A DNA stretch of 5,600 nucleotides. Origin: Alphaproteobacteria bacterium. GTDB lineage: Bacteria > Pseudomonadota > Alphaproteobacteria > Sphingomonadales > Sphingomonadaceae. The position numbers were made by a program, and so were the translations under genes. Below, piece by piece: positions 1-5,600 of this stretch (position 1 is its first letter; each line of letters starts with the position of its first letter). The notes below the pieces were generated by a model. It had not been told where the DNA came from. It saw only the letters and a program-made list of their open reading frames with translations, and did no database searches. The stretch lies in NCBI GenBank assembly GCA_018970965.1, contig JAGWVG010000126.1:1-5600 (forward strand), read 5' to 3'.

Positions 1-460
1 GATGACGGGCCATCCCAAGCCGCTCCATCAAGCCCCAGCTGCGATCATTATTTTCAACTGTGATGGCCCAAACACTCTCATCGGGCAGGTGATGAAACGC
101 CCAGCTGATCGCAGCCGAAGCGGCTTCATGCGCATAACCTTGGCCCCACATGTCATAGGCCAAGCGCCAACCCACTTCGACTTGGCCTGAAATTGGCGTG
201 CCCTCTGCCCCACGGATCAGCCCGCACCAGCCAATCAGCCGCCCATCTTCCTTGCGCTCCACTGCCCAAAAGCAATGGCCCAGCCGCGCCTGCAAATCCC
301 GCAGCCGCGCGATCAACGCATCGACATCATCCAACGTCATCAACGGCCCCAGAAAACGCATCACGCGCGGATCGGTATTGATCGCGTGAAAGGCAATGCG
401 ATCTGCATCGCGCCAGTCCCGCAAGATCAATCGATCCGTCTCGAGGCGAAACTCAGCCAT
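1..460 (-). CDS. GNAT family N-acetyltransferase, RimJ/RimL type (partial, C-terminus outside window)
   Basis: The reading frame is open from ATG at 460-458 to the window edge, giving 153 codons. Homologues usually have about 170-185 residues, so only the last 20-30 are likely missing. The N-terminus (FRLETDRLILRDWRDAD, residues 4-20) is the typical opening of RimJ/RimL-like acetyltransferases. Residues 64-100 form the central beta strands (FWAVERKEDGRLIGWCG, then VEVGWRL). The acetyl-CoA pyrophosphate loop is WGQGYAHEA (105-113), matching the family pattern Q/R-x-x-G-x-G/A. NDRSWGLMERLGM (138-150) is the motif-B helix with its usual Asn and the E-[RK]-x-GM end. The family transfers acetyl from acetyl-CoA to protein N-termini or small-molecule amines in the cytoplasm; the substrate here cannot be told. 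The start overlaps the hemB stop by 8 bases and has no Shine-Dalgarno (upstream is GCACGCCTTCTCA), so translation is probably coupled to hemB. Confidence 0.9.
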   Translation of the reverse strand, partial: MAEFRLETDRLILRDWRDADRIAFHAINTDPRVMRFLGPLMTLDDVDALIARLRDLQARLGHCFWAVERKEDGRLIGWCGLIRGAEGTPISGQVEVGWRLAYDMWGQGYAHEAASAAISWAFHHLPDESVWAITVENNDRSWGLMERLGMARH

Positions 461-1445
461 TGAGAAGGCGTGCGGCGTGCAGCGCGTGATACGTCAAAAC
501 GCCCGAACAGCCCGCCCGCTTGAACGCCAGTAAAGTTTCCAAAACCAGCTTATCCCGGTCACCCGCGCCGGCCGCAACCGCCGCCTCGATCATCGCGTAT
601 TCCCCCGACACTTGGTAAGCGAAAACAGGCACTTCAAACGCCTGCTTCACGCGGCAAATAATGTCGAGATAGGGTAAGCCCGGCTTTACCATGACGCTAT
701 CGGCGCCCTCTTCCAAATCCAGTGCGACTTCTCGCAGCGCCTCTTCGGCATTTGCCGGATCCATCTGATAGGTTTTTTTATCGCCTTGCAGCAATCCGGC
801 TGCGCCCACTGCATCGCGGAACGGGCCGTAAAAGGCACTCGCATATTTTGCGGCGTAGGACATGATCTGGACATTGGGGAAAGCGCCTTCCTCCAAAGCC
901 GCTCGGATGGCTCCAATACGGCCATCCATCATGTCTGACGGAGCGATAATGTCTGCCCCAGCGCGCGCTTGGTTCAGCGATTGACCAACGAGCACCTCAA
1001 CAGTCGCATCGTTGAGGACATAGCCCTTGTCGTCAATCAACCCATCATGGCCGTGCGCGGTATAAGGGTCGAGCGCGACATCCGTCAGCACACCAATATC
1101 GGGCACAGCATCCTTAATAGCGCGGGTAGCGCGGCACATGAGGTTGTCTGGGTTAAGCGCTTCACGCCCATCATCGGTGCGCAGCTCGCGCGGGGTGTTG
1201 GGGAATAAGGCGATGCAGGGAATACCCAGATCACGAGCTTCCTTCGCGCGCTCAACAATTTGCGGGATCGACCAGCGCGACACGCCGGGCAAAGTGGCAA
1301 TTGGCTCTTCTGCGTCCCCTGCCGTGATGAACAGCGGCCAGATCAGGTCGGCAGCGGTCAGCACCGTTTCTCCATGGAGCGCACGGCTCCACCCTGAGGC
1401 ACGCGTGCGCCGCATGCGCGTGGCAAGATGAAGGCTGTTGGTCAT
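453..1445 (-). CDS. hemB: Porphobilinogen synthase (delta-aminolevulinic acid dehydratase), Asp-type metal site
   Basis: This 330-aa protein condenses two 5-aminolevulinate molecules into porphobilinogen, the second common step of tetrapyrrole synthesis, in the cytoplasm as a TIM-barrel oligomer. E. coli HemB has 324 aa, so it is full length. The two Schiff-base lysines are visible: K200 in MSYAAKYASAFYGPFRDA (195-212) and K254 in GADSVMVKPGLPY (247-259), which fits the family signature G-x-D-x-[LIVM]2-[IV]-K-P-[GSA]-x2-Y. The metal-site segment is DVALDPYTAHGHDG (122-135). Ala, Asp and Asp occupy the places where zinc enzymes carry three cysteines, so this is the magnesium-responsive aspartate type common in alphaproteobacteria and pseudomonads. 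The arginine-rich N-terminal arm (R10-R21) fits the octamer-forming arm of the family. The ATG at 1445 is supported by GAGGTGAT just upstream. The gene lies 41 bp after the MATE gene and overlaps the acetyltransferase start, which suggests one operon. Confidence 0.97.
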   Translation of the reverse strand: MTNSLHLATRMRRTRASGWSRALHGETVLTAADLIWPLFITAGDAEEPIATLPGVSRWSIPQIVERAKEARDLGIPCIALFPNTPRELRTDDGREALNPDNLMCRATRAIKDAVPDIGVLTDVALDPYTAHGHDGLIDDKGYVLNDATVEVLVGQSLNQARAGADIIAPSDMMDGRIGAIRAALEEGAFPNVQIMSYAAKYASAFYGPFRDAVGAAGLLQGDKKTYQMDPANAEEALREVALDLEEGADSVMVKPGLPYLDIICRVKQAFEVPVFAYQVSGEYAMIEAAVAAGAGDRDKLVLETLLAFKRAGCSGVLTYHALHAARLLNG

Positions 1446-1486
1446 CCGATCACCTCAGTTTCTGTACGTCTCTTATAGAAGAAAGA
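1446..1486 (-). other. 41-bp MATE-hemB intergenic gap
   Basis: On the minus strand the gap begins with a pyrimidine run (TCTTTCTTCTATAAGAGA) and ends in the hemB ribosome binding site. The only inverted repeat is TCTT-CTAT-AAGA (4-bp stem), too weak for a terminator and not followed by a T run. No promoter pair with proper spacing is evident inside the gap. It is most simply an untranslated spacer in a continuous transcript, although a promoter inside the end of the MATE gene cannot be excluded. Confidence 0.5.
1449..1456 (-). promoter_or_regulatory. Strong Shine-Dalgarno of hemB
   Basis: On the minus strand GAGGTGAT lies just before the hemB ATG, with seven bases between GAGG and the start codon. 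It is the best ribosome binding site in the window. It fixes the hemB start and suggests that hemB initiates independently, unlike the two overlapping genes. Confidence 0.8.
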
Positions 1487-2863
1487 TCAGGCCGCGACCA
1501 TGCGCGATTTGCGCCAGCCGCCGTGGAGATAATAAGCGATAGAGAGCAGCGCCGAGGTGATTGCGCTTGAGCCAAAGGCCGCCCAAATCGCATCTGCCCC
1601 CCAATGCGGATACAGGGAGAAGCCGACGCTAAAGCGCATCACCACTGCCGACAGCAGCAAAATGACAAAAGGTATAATCACAGCCCCATTGGCGCGCACG
1701 ACTGAGCCGACGACCATAGAGATGCCGACCAAGACAAAGGTCCAGCCAATCATCAGATTGATATGCGCGGCCAATGCAATCGCCGGGCTTCCCGCCGGGA
1801 GAAACAGGCCTGCAAGGGCATGATTGGCGAGTGTGATGAGGCCCAGCAGGCTCGCCGTCATCATAACATTTATGCCAATGCCCGCCCACGCCACGCGGTT
1901 GAGGCGCGACCAATTGCCCGCGCCAATATTCTGCGCTGCCATCGCGCTGACCGCGCTGCCCACAGCCACCGCAGGCATTTGCACATAGCTCCACAATTGG
2001 TTCATCACGCCATAGGCCGCTGCCATATCCACGCCCTCGCGGTTGATAAGGCCAATCATCACCAGCGACGAAAGCGACATCACAATCATCGACAGGCCCA
2101 TGGGCATGCCCTTGCCCAATATCGGGCGGATATGCGCCAAATCGGGCTTAAGCCAACGCAGCTCTGCACCTTTCAGCCGGATCACAATATCTCGGCGATA
2201 AATTTGCCAGATGAGCACCAATACGCTCAAAAATGTGGCAAGCGCCGACGCGAAGGCTGAACCAGCAATGCCCATGGCGGGAATGGGGCCGACACCCAAA
2301 ATAAATACCGGGTTCAACCCCGCATCAAGCACAACGTTCAGCAGCGTATTCCAAAGCGGCGTCACGGCATCGCCAGCGCCCCGCATCGCTGAGGTCAACA
2401 GCACACCCAGAAACGCAAAGGGCATGCCCAAAAAGATGACGCGCAAATATGTGAGCGCGAACGGAAAGGCTGCCGCAGGGGTCGATAGCACATGGAGAAT
2501 TTGAGGCGTAAATACCCAGCCCAAAACGGCGCACACAACGCCCAACAGCGTAAACAGGCCAATGGCGGCCCCCAAAGTCCTCCGAACATCATCAATGTCA
2601 CGCCGGCCCATGGCTTGGCCAATCATGATGGTGGTCGCCATCGCAAAGCCAAACATGGTGGAATAGAGCAGAAACAGCGTCATATTGGCATTGGCGGTGG
2701 CCGCCAGCGCCTTTTCTCCCAAAAACTTGCCGACAAAGACCGCGTTGACCGAGCCGTTCATCGATTGGAGGATGTTCACCCCCAAAGATGGCAGCGCAAA
2801 GAGAAACAGCGTCTTGGCAACCGGACCCTGTGTCAGGTCGCGCTGGCGGGGCCGATCACTCAC
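1487..2863 (-). CDS. MATE family efflux transporter (GTG start)
   Basis: This 458-aa protein has the length and layout of the multidrug and toxic compound extrusion family: two homologous bundles of six helices in the inner membrane. Family members export cationic drugs or metabolites using Na+ or H+ gradients. Approximate helices are 17-38, 54-80, 96-118, 133-155, 168-190, 197-220, 248-272, 280-305, 324-346, 360-385, 394-416 and 424-446. Family motifs seen are [18 protein letters not shown] (10-27), IGQAMGRRD (81-89), [20 protein letters not shown] (161-180) followed by [20 protein letters not shown] (198-209), and the second-half counterpart [10 protein letters not shown] (309-318). Residues 221-248 are the polar linker between the halves. 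The start is GTG at 2863-2861, sharing GTGA with the valS stop; the first in-frame ATG (M36) would delete most of helix 1. No Shine-Dalgarno is visible, so translation probably depends on ribosomes finishing valS. Substrate and coupling ion cannot be predicted. It is not clearly NorM or DinF. Confidence 0.93.
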   Translation of the reverse strand: MSDRPRQRDLTQGPVAKTLFLFALPSLGVNILQSMNGSVNAVFVGKFLGEKALAATANANMTLFLLYSTMFGFAMATTIMIGQAMGRRDIDDVRRTLGAAIGLFTLLGVVCAVLGWVFTPQILHVLSTPAAAFPFALTYLRVIFLGMPFAFLGVLLTSAMRGAGDAVTPLWNTLLNVVLDAGLNPVFILGVGPIPAMGIAGSAFASALATFLSVLVLIWQIYRRDIVIRLKGAELRWLKPDLAHIRPILGKGMPMGLSMIVMSLSSLVMIGLINREGVDMAAAYGVMNQLWSYVQMPAVAVGSAVSAMAAQNIGAGNWSRLNRVAWAGIGINVMMTASLLGLITLANHALAGLFLPAGSPAIALAAHINLMIGWTFVLVGISMVVGSVVRANGAVIIPFVILLLSAVVMRFSVGFSLYPHWGADAIWAAFGSSAITSALLSIAYYLHGGWRKSRMVAA

Positions 2864-5484
2864 GCGCCGAGCCGGGCGAGAGCAGCCGTCAATTTCTCAA
2901 CTTCCGCCGCCTTTTCGGCATGGTCGGCGCGCGCCTTTTCAACAGCCTCGGGCTTTGCTTTTTCGACAAAGGCAGGGTTGTTCAAGCGCCCGGCAAGTGA
3001 CGCGGCTTCCTTTGAAACCGCCTCAATTGCTTTGGTGATGCGCGCGCGTTCTGCCGCCAGATCAATCACGCCTTCCAGCGGCAGCACAAAGGTTGCTTCA
3101 TCCACAACCAATTGCACCGCGCCCCCAGCGGGTGCCGCATCGGTAGAGACGGCATCGAGACGCGCCAACCGCGCAATGGCGGCCTGTTGATTGGCCAAGC
3201 GCTCAACAGTCAACGGCCCAGCATCGCGCACAAACGCGTTGAGACGCGCACCAGGCGCAATGCCGAGTTCGTTCTTTGCTGTACGCACTTCGCTGACCAG
3301 ACGGATCAGCCAATCAATTTCCGCGCTCGCCGCCGCATCTGCCGAAGCCCCCGGCGCAGGCCAGCGCGCATGGATCAGATCATAAGGGCGGTCTGCCAGC
3401 GCGTGCCACAGCTCTTCCGTAATGAAGGGCATGAAGGGATGAAGCATGACCAGAATCTGATCAAGCACCCAGCCTGCAACAGCCTTTGTTTCGTCATCAA
3501 TCTGGCCCTTGATCAGTTCCAGATACCAGTCGCAGAATTGATCCCACACAAAGTGGTAAATGGCATCGGCCATGCCATCAAAGCGCAGTTCCTCAAATGC
3601 TTTGTCGAGCTTCGCCAGCGTTGCCGACACTTCGCTTATGATCCAACGATTGATAGCAGATGTCGCGGCGGGCGCTTCCAGGCTTGTACTGCCACTTATG
3701 CCATTGGCTTGTGCAAAGCGTGTCGCGTTCCACAGCTTGGTCGCAAAGTTGCGATAGCCTTCAACGCGCTTTTCATCCATTTTCACATCGCGGCCTTGGC
3801 TTTCCATTGCCGCCATGAAGAAGCGCAGCGCATCGGCGCCATATTGATCAATCAGCCCCAGCGGATCGACCACATTGCCCTTGGATTTGGACATTTTCTG
3901 CCCATCGGCCGCACGCACCAGACCGTGGAGATAGAGCGTCTTCCACGGGACATCCTTCATAAACTGAATGCCCTGCATCGCCATGCGCGCATCCCAGAAG
4001 AAGAGAATGTCAAAGCCAGAAATCAGCACATCATTGGGATAATGACGGGCAAGGGCCTCGGTCTGATCAGGCCAGCCCAGCGTGCCGAACGGCCAAAGCG
4101 CGGAGGAGAACCAAGTATCGAGGACGTCAGGATCGCGCGTCAGATCTTTCCCACCTGCAAGCGCCTTCGCCTCGTCTTCGCTTTCGGCCACAAACACATT
4201 GCCGTCCGCATCATACCAAGCCGGAATCTGGTGGCCCCACCACAGCTGGCGCGAGACGCACCAAGGCTGGATATTTTCCATCCAGTTGAAATAGGTTTTT
4301 TCCCAAGTCTGGGGCACGACTTTGATCGCGCCAGACTTCACCGCCTCAATTGCAGGCTTGGCGAGCGTTTCGGCATCAACATACCATTGATCTGTCAGCC
4401 AAGGCTCAATCACCTGGCCAGAACGGTCCCCAAAGGGCGTTTGGATGACGCGATCTTCAACCTTTTCGAGCAGGCCCGCCGCCTCAATTGCAGCGACCAC
4501 CTGCTTGCGCGCCTCGAAGCGATCGAGCCCAACAAAATCTGCCGGAACCAAACCATCTGCGGTTTGCACAACACGCGCTTCAGCATCGAGCATGTTGAGC
4601 ATGTCAGCCGCCTTAATGCCCGCGCGCTTGCCCACTTCAAAATCGTTAAAGTCATGCCCTGGTGTAATTTTAACCGCGCCTGAGCCCAGTTCGGGATCGG
4701 CATGCTCATCCGCAACAATCGGGATTTCGCGGCCCGTGATCGGCAGGCGCACCTTTTTGCCGACCCACGCCTTATACCGATCATCCTCCGGGTTCACGGC
4801 AATGGCCATATCGGCAAGCATTGTTTCGGGCCGCGTTGTTGCAACCGAAATATGCCCGCTGCCATCTGCCAACGGATAGCGGAAGTGCCAGAACTTGCCG
4901 TTCACTTCGCGGGTTTCGACCTCAAGGTCCGAAATCGCGGTTTTCAGGCCCGGATCCCAATTGACCAGCCTTTTGTCTCGGTAAATGAGCTTTTGGTTAT
5001 AGAGATCAACAAAGACCTTCAGGACCGCGCGGCTAAAGCCTTCATCCATCGTGAAGCGTTCATTTGCCCAATCCATTGAACAGCCAAGACGGCGGAGCTG
5101 ACGGGTAATCTGCCCGCCCGATTCCTCTTTCCATTCCCAGACTTTGGCGATGAAGTCTTCGCGCGTGAAATCGGTGCGCTTTTGCCCCTTCTCATTCAAT
5201 TGGCGTTCCACCACCATTTGCGTGGCAATGCCCGCATGGTCGGTGCCGACGACCCAAAGCGCATCTTTGCCCTTCAGACGCGCGTGGCGAATGAGAATGT
5301 CTTGCAGGGTATTATCAAGCGCATGGCCGATGTGCAGGCTGCCCGTTACATTTGGCGGCGGATTGACGATCGTATAGGGCTCGGCCGTGGGGCGATGCGG
5401 GCGGAAGGCCCCTGTTTCTTCCCAATGGGCATACCACTTCGCCTCAATGGCGGACGGATCGAATGTTTTAGGCAGTTCTGACAT
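2860..5484 (-). CDS. valS: Valyl-tRNA synthetase (class Ia, bacterial type)
   Basis: This 874-aa cytoplasmic enzyme charges tRNA-Val with valine and hydrolyses mischarged threonine. Its length fits compact bacterial ValRS (T. thermophilus about 862 aa, E. coli 951). Landmarks in order: [20 protein letters not shown] (43-62) with HIGH at 51-54; the CP1 editing domain, roughly 190-350, with VATTRPETM (214-222) and [15 protein letters not shown] (273-287) carrying D278 and D281; [20 protein letters not shown] (400-419); [17 protein letters not shown] (456-472); [13 protein letters not shown] (489-501); and [10 protein letters not shown] (528-537) with KMSKS at 530-534. The anticodon-binding helical domain follows from about 610 to 735 ([16 protein letters not shown], then [13 protein letters not shown]). 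Residues from about 805 to the end form the charged C-terminal coiled coil that contacts tRNA in bacterial ValRS. The ATG at 5484 has AAAGG nine bases upstream and gives the usual [10 protein letters not shown] opening. The TGA stop overlaps the MATE GTG. Confidence 0.98.
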   Translation of the reverse strand: MSELPKTFDPSAIEAKWYAHWEETGAFRPHRPTAEPYTIVNPPPNVTGSLHIGHALDNTLQDILIRHARLKGKDALWVVGTDHAGIATQMVVERQLNEKGQKRTDFTREDFIAKVWEWKEESGGQITRQLRRLGCSMDWANERFTMDEGFSRAVLKVFVDLYNQKLIYRDKRLVNWDPGLKTAISDLEVETREVNGKFWHFRYPLADGSGHISVATTRPETMLADMAIAVNPEDDRYKAWVGKKVRLPITGREIPIVADEHADPELGSGAVKITPGHDFNDFEVGKRAGIKAADMLNMLDAEARVVQTADGLVPADFVGLDRFEARKQVVAAIEAAGLLEKVEDRVIQTPFGDRSGQVIEPWLTDQWYVDAETLAKPAIEAVKSGAIKVVPQTWEKTYFNWMENIQPWCVSRQLWWGHQIPAWYDADGNVFVAESEDEAKALAGGKDLTRDPDVLDTWFSSALWPFGTLGWPDQTEALARHYPNDVLISGFDILFFWDARMAMQGIQFMKDVPWKTLYLHGLVRAADGQKMSKSKGNVVDPLGLIDQYGADALRFFMAAMESQGRDVKMDEKRVEGYRNFATKLWNATRFAQANGISGSTSLEAPAATSAINRWIISEVSATLAKLDKAFEELRFDGMADAIYHFVWDQFCDWYLELIKGQIDDETKAVAGWVLDQILVMLHPFMPFITEELWHALADRPYDLIHARWPAPGASADAAASAEIDWLIRLVSEVRTAKNELGIAPGARLNAFVRDAGPLTVERLANQQAAIARLARLDAVSTDAAPAGGAVQLVVDEATFVLPLEGVIDLAAERARITKAIEAVSKEAASLAGRLNNPAFVEKAKPEAVEKARADHAEKAAEVEKLTAALARLGA

Positions 5485-5493
5485 GATGCGCCG

Positions 5494-5498
5494 CCTTT
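5494..5498 (-). promoter_or_regulatory. Probable Shine-Dalgarno of valS
   Basis: On the minus strand AAAGG (within GCAAAGGCGGCGCATC) lies nine bases before the valS ATG. It is moderate in strength and agrees with the chosen start. Confidence 0.55.
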
Positions 5499-5513
5499 GC
5501 CAGCCGCGTCGCA

Positions 5514-5525
5514 GGGTTGCAACCC
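5514..5525. repeat. 12-bp perfect palindrome in valS upstream region
   Basis: GGGTTGCAACCC reads the same on both strands and lies 30-41 bases before the valS start. On the minus-strand RNA it could form a small hairpin (GGGU, loop UGCA, ACCC), extendable by three pairs (UGC with GCG, including a U-G wobble) past a one-base bulge. No T run follows, so it is not an intrinsic terminator. It could be an operator half-site pair, a leader hairpin, or chance. Confidence 0.4.
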
Positions 5526-5558
5526 GCAGGCGGAAGCGATGCTAAGATGGCGCAGCGT

Positions 5559-5600
5559 TTAGCCGGGCTCTTGCCCCGTAATGCGTGCCACTTCTTGCGC
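5559..5600 (-). CDS. C-terminal end of an upstream gene, possibly DUF2497/PopZ-like (partial)
   Basis: Reading the minus strand from the right edge, one frame gives 13 residues, AQEVARITGQEPG, ending in TAA at 5561-5559. The following 74 bp up to valS then has room for a short leader. A terminal helix of the E-V-A-R-I type resembles, from memory, the end of the DUF2497 (PopZ) domain, whose gene often directly precedes valS in alphaproteobacteria. PopZ is a cell-pole organising protein that binds chromosome-partitioning factors. Thirteen residues cannot establish homology, and the fragment may be a chance open stretch. Both the gene and its identity are tentative. Confidence 0.4.
   Translation of the reverse strand, partial: AQEVARITGQEPG

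Noticed and set aside
1446..1486. Possible terminator or promoter between the MATE gene and hemB
   Set aside because: Only a 4-bp stem is present, no T run follows, and no -35/-10 pair with usual spacing could be read in 41 bp.
1763..2260. 165-codon plus-strand frame opposite the MATE gene
   Set aside because: The translation is His/Arg/Ala-rich, has no domain or RBS, and the opposite strand encodes a well-conserved membrane protein.
2492..3190. 232-codon plus-strand frame spanning the valS-MATE junction
   Set aside because: Low-complexity Ala/Ser/Arg translation antisense to two real genes, with no supporting RBS.
3112..4683. 523-codon open frame on the plus strand, opposite valS
   Set aside because: It lies wholly antisense to valS, whose motifs are intact. 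The translation has no recognisable domain and is rich in Arg, His, Cys and Ile as expected of a shadow frame in GC-biased DNA.
5485..5558. Possible amino-acid-responsive leader (attenuator or T-box) before valS
   Set aside because: At about 74 bp it is too short for a T-box, contains no valine-rich leader ORF, and lacks a terminator hairpin with a T run.
1..5600. CRISPR, insertion sequence, phage or defence system
   Set aside because: No direct repeat array, terminal inverted repeats, transposase, nuclease or toxin-antitoxin motifs were seen. All coding space is accounted for by conserved housekeeping and transporter genes.

Overview
The window is a compact, entirely minus-strand block of bacterial core genes. 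All genes read right to left: the C-terminal tail of an unidentified upstream ORF (5600-5559), valS (valyl-tRNA synthetase), a MATE-family multidrug/metabolite exporter, hemB (porphobilinogen synthase), and a GNAT acetyltransferase of the RimJ/RimL type that runs off the left edge. Nearly every base is coding. The only gaps are about 74 bp upstream of valS and 41 bp between the exporter and hemB. No tRNA, rRNA, mobile element, CRISPR array or convincing terminator was seen, and there is no gene-free stretch over 300 bp.

Organism (inference): an alphaproteobacterium, most likely a sphingomonad (Sphingomonadales) of moderately high GC. The reasons are the aspartate-type (non-zinc) metal site of HemB, a bacterial-type ValRS of 874 aa with a C-terminal coiled coil, and the general protein style. 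If the upstream fragment is a DUF2497/PopZ-like protein, as I suspect, it would fit the alphaproteobacterial habit of placing such a gene next to valS. No database search was possible.

Layout and expression: the gene junctions suggest one polycistronic transcript with translational coupling. The valS stop and the exporter start share GTGA (2863-2860), with a GTG start and no visible Shine-Dalgarno. The hemB stop and the GNAT start overlap by 8 bases (ATGGCTGA, 460-453), again without a Shine-Dalgarno. hemB is the only downstream gene with its own strong ribosome binding site (GAGGTGAT), so it probably initiates independently. The 5' region of valS holds a perfect 12-bp palindrome.

Function: the genes do not form one obvious pathway. 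valS serves translation, hemB makes porphobilinogen for heme, siroheme, cobalamin and (if present) bacteriochlorophyll, the MATE protein exports unknown cationic or organic compounds, and the acetyltransferase acts on an unknown substrate. I see ordinary housekeeping DNA with tight packing and no convincing undescribed system. The findings are modest.
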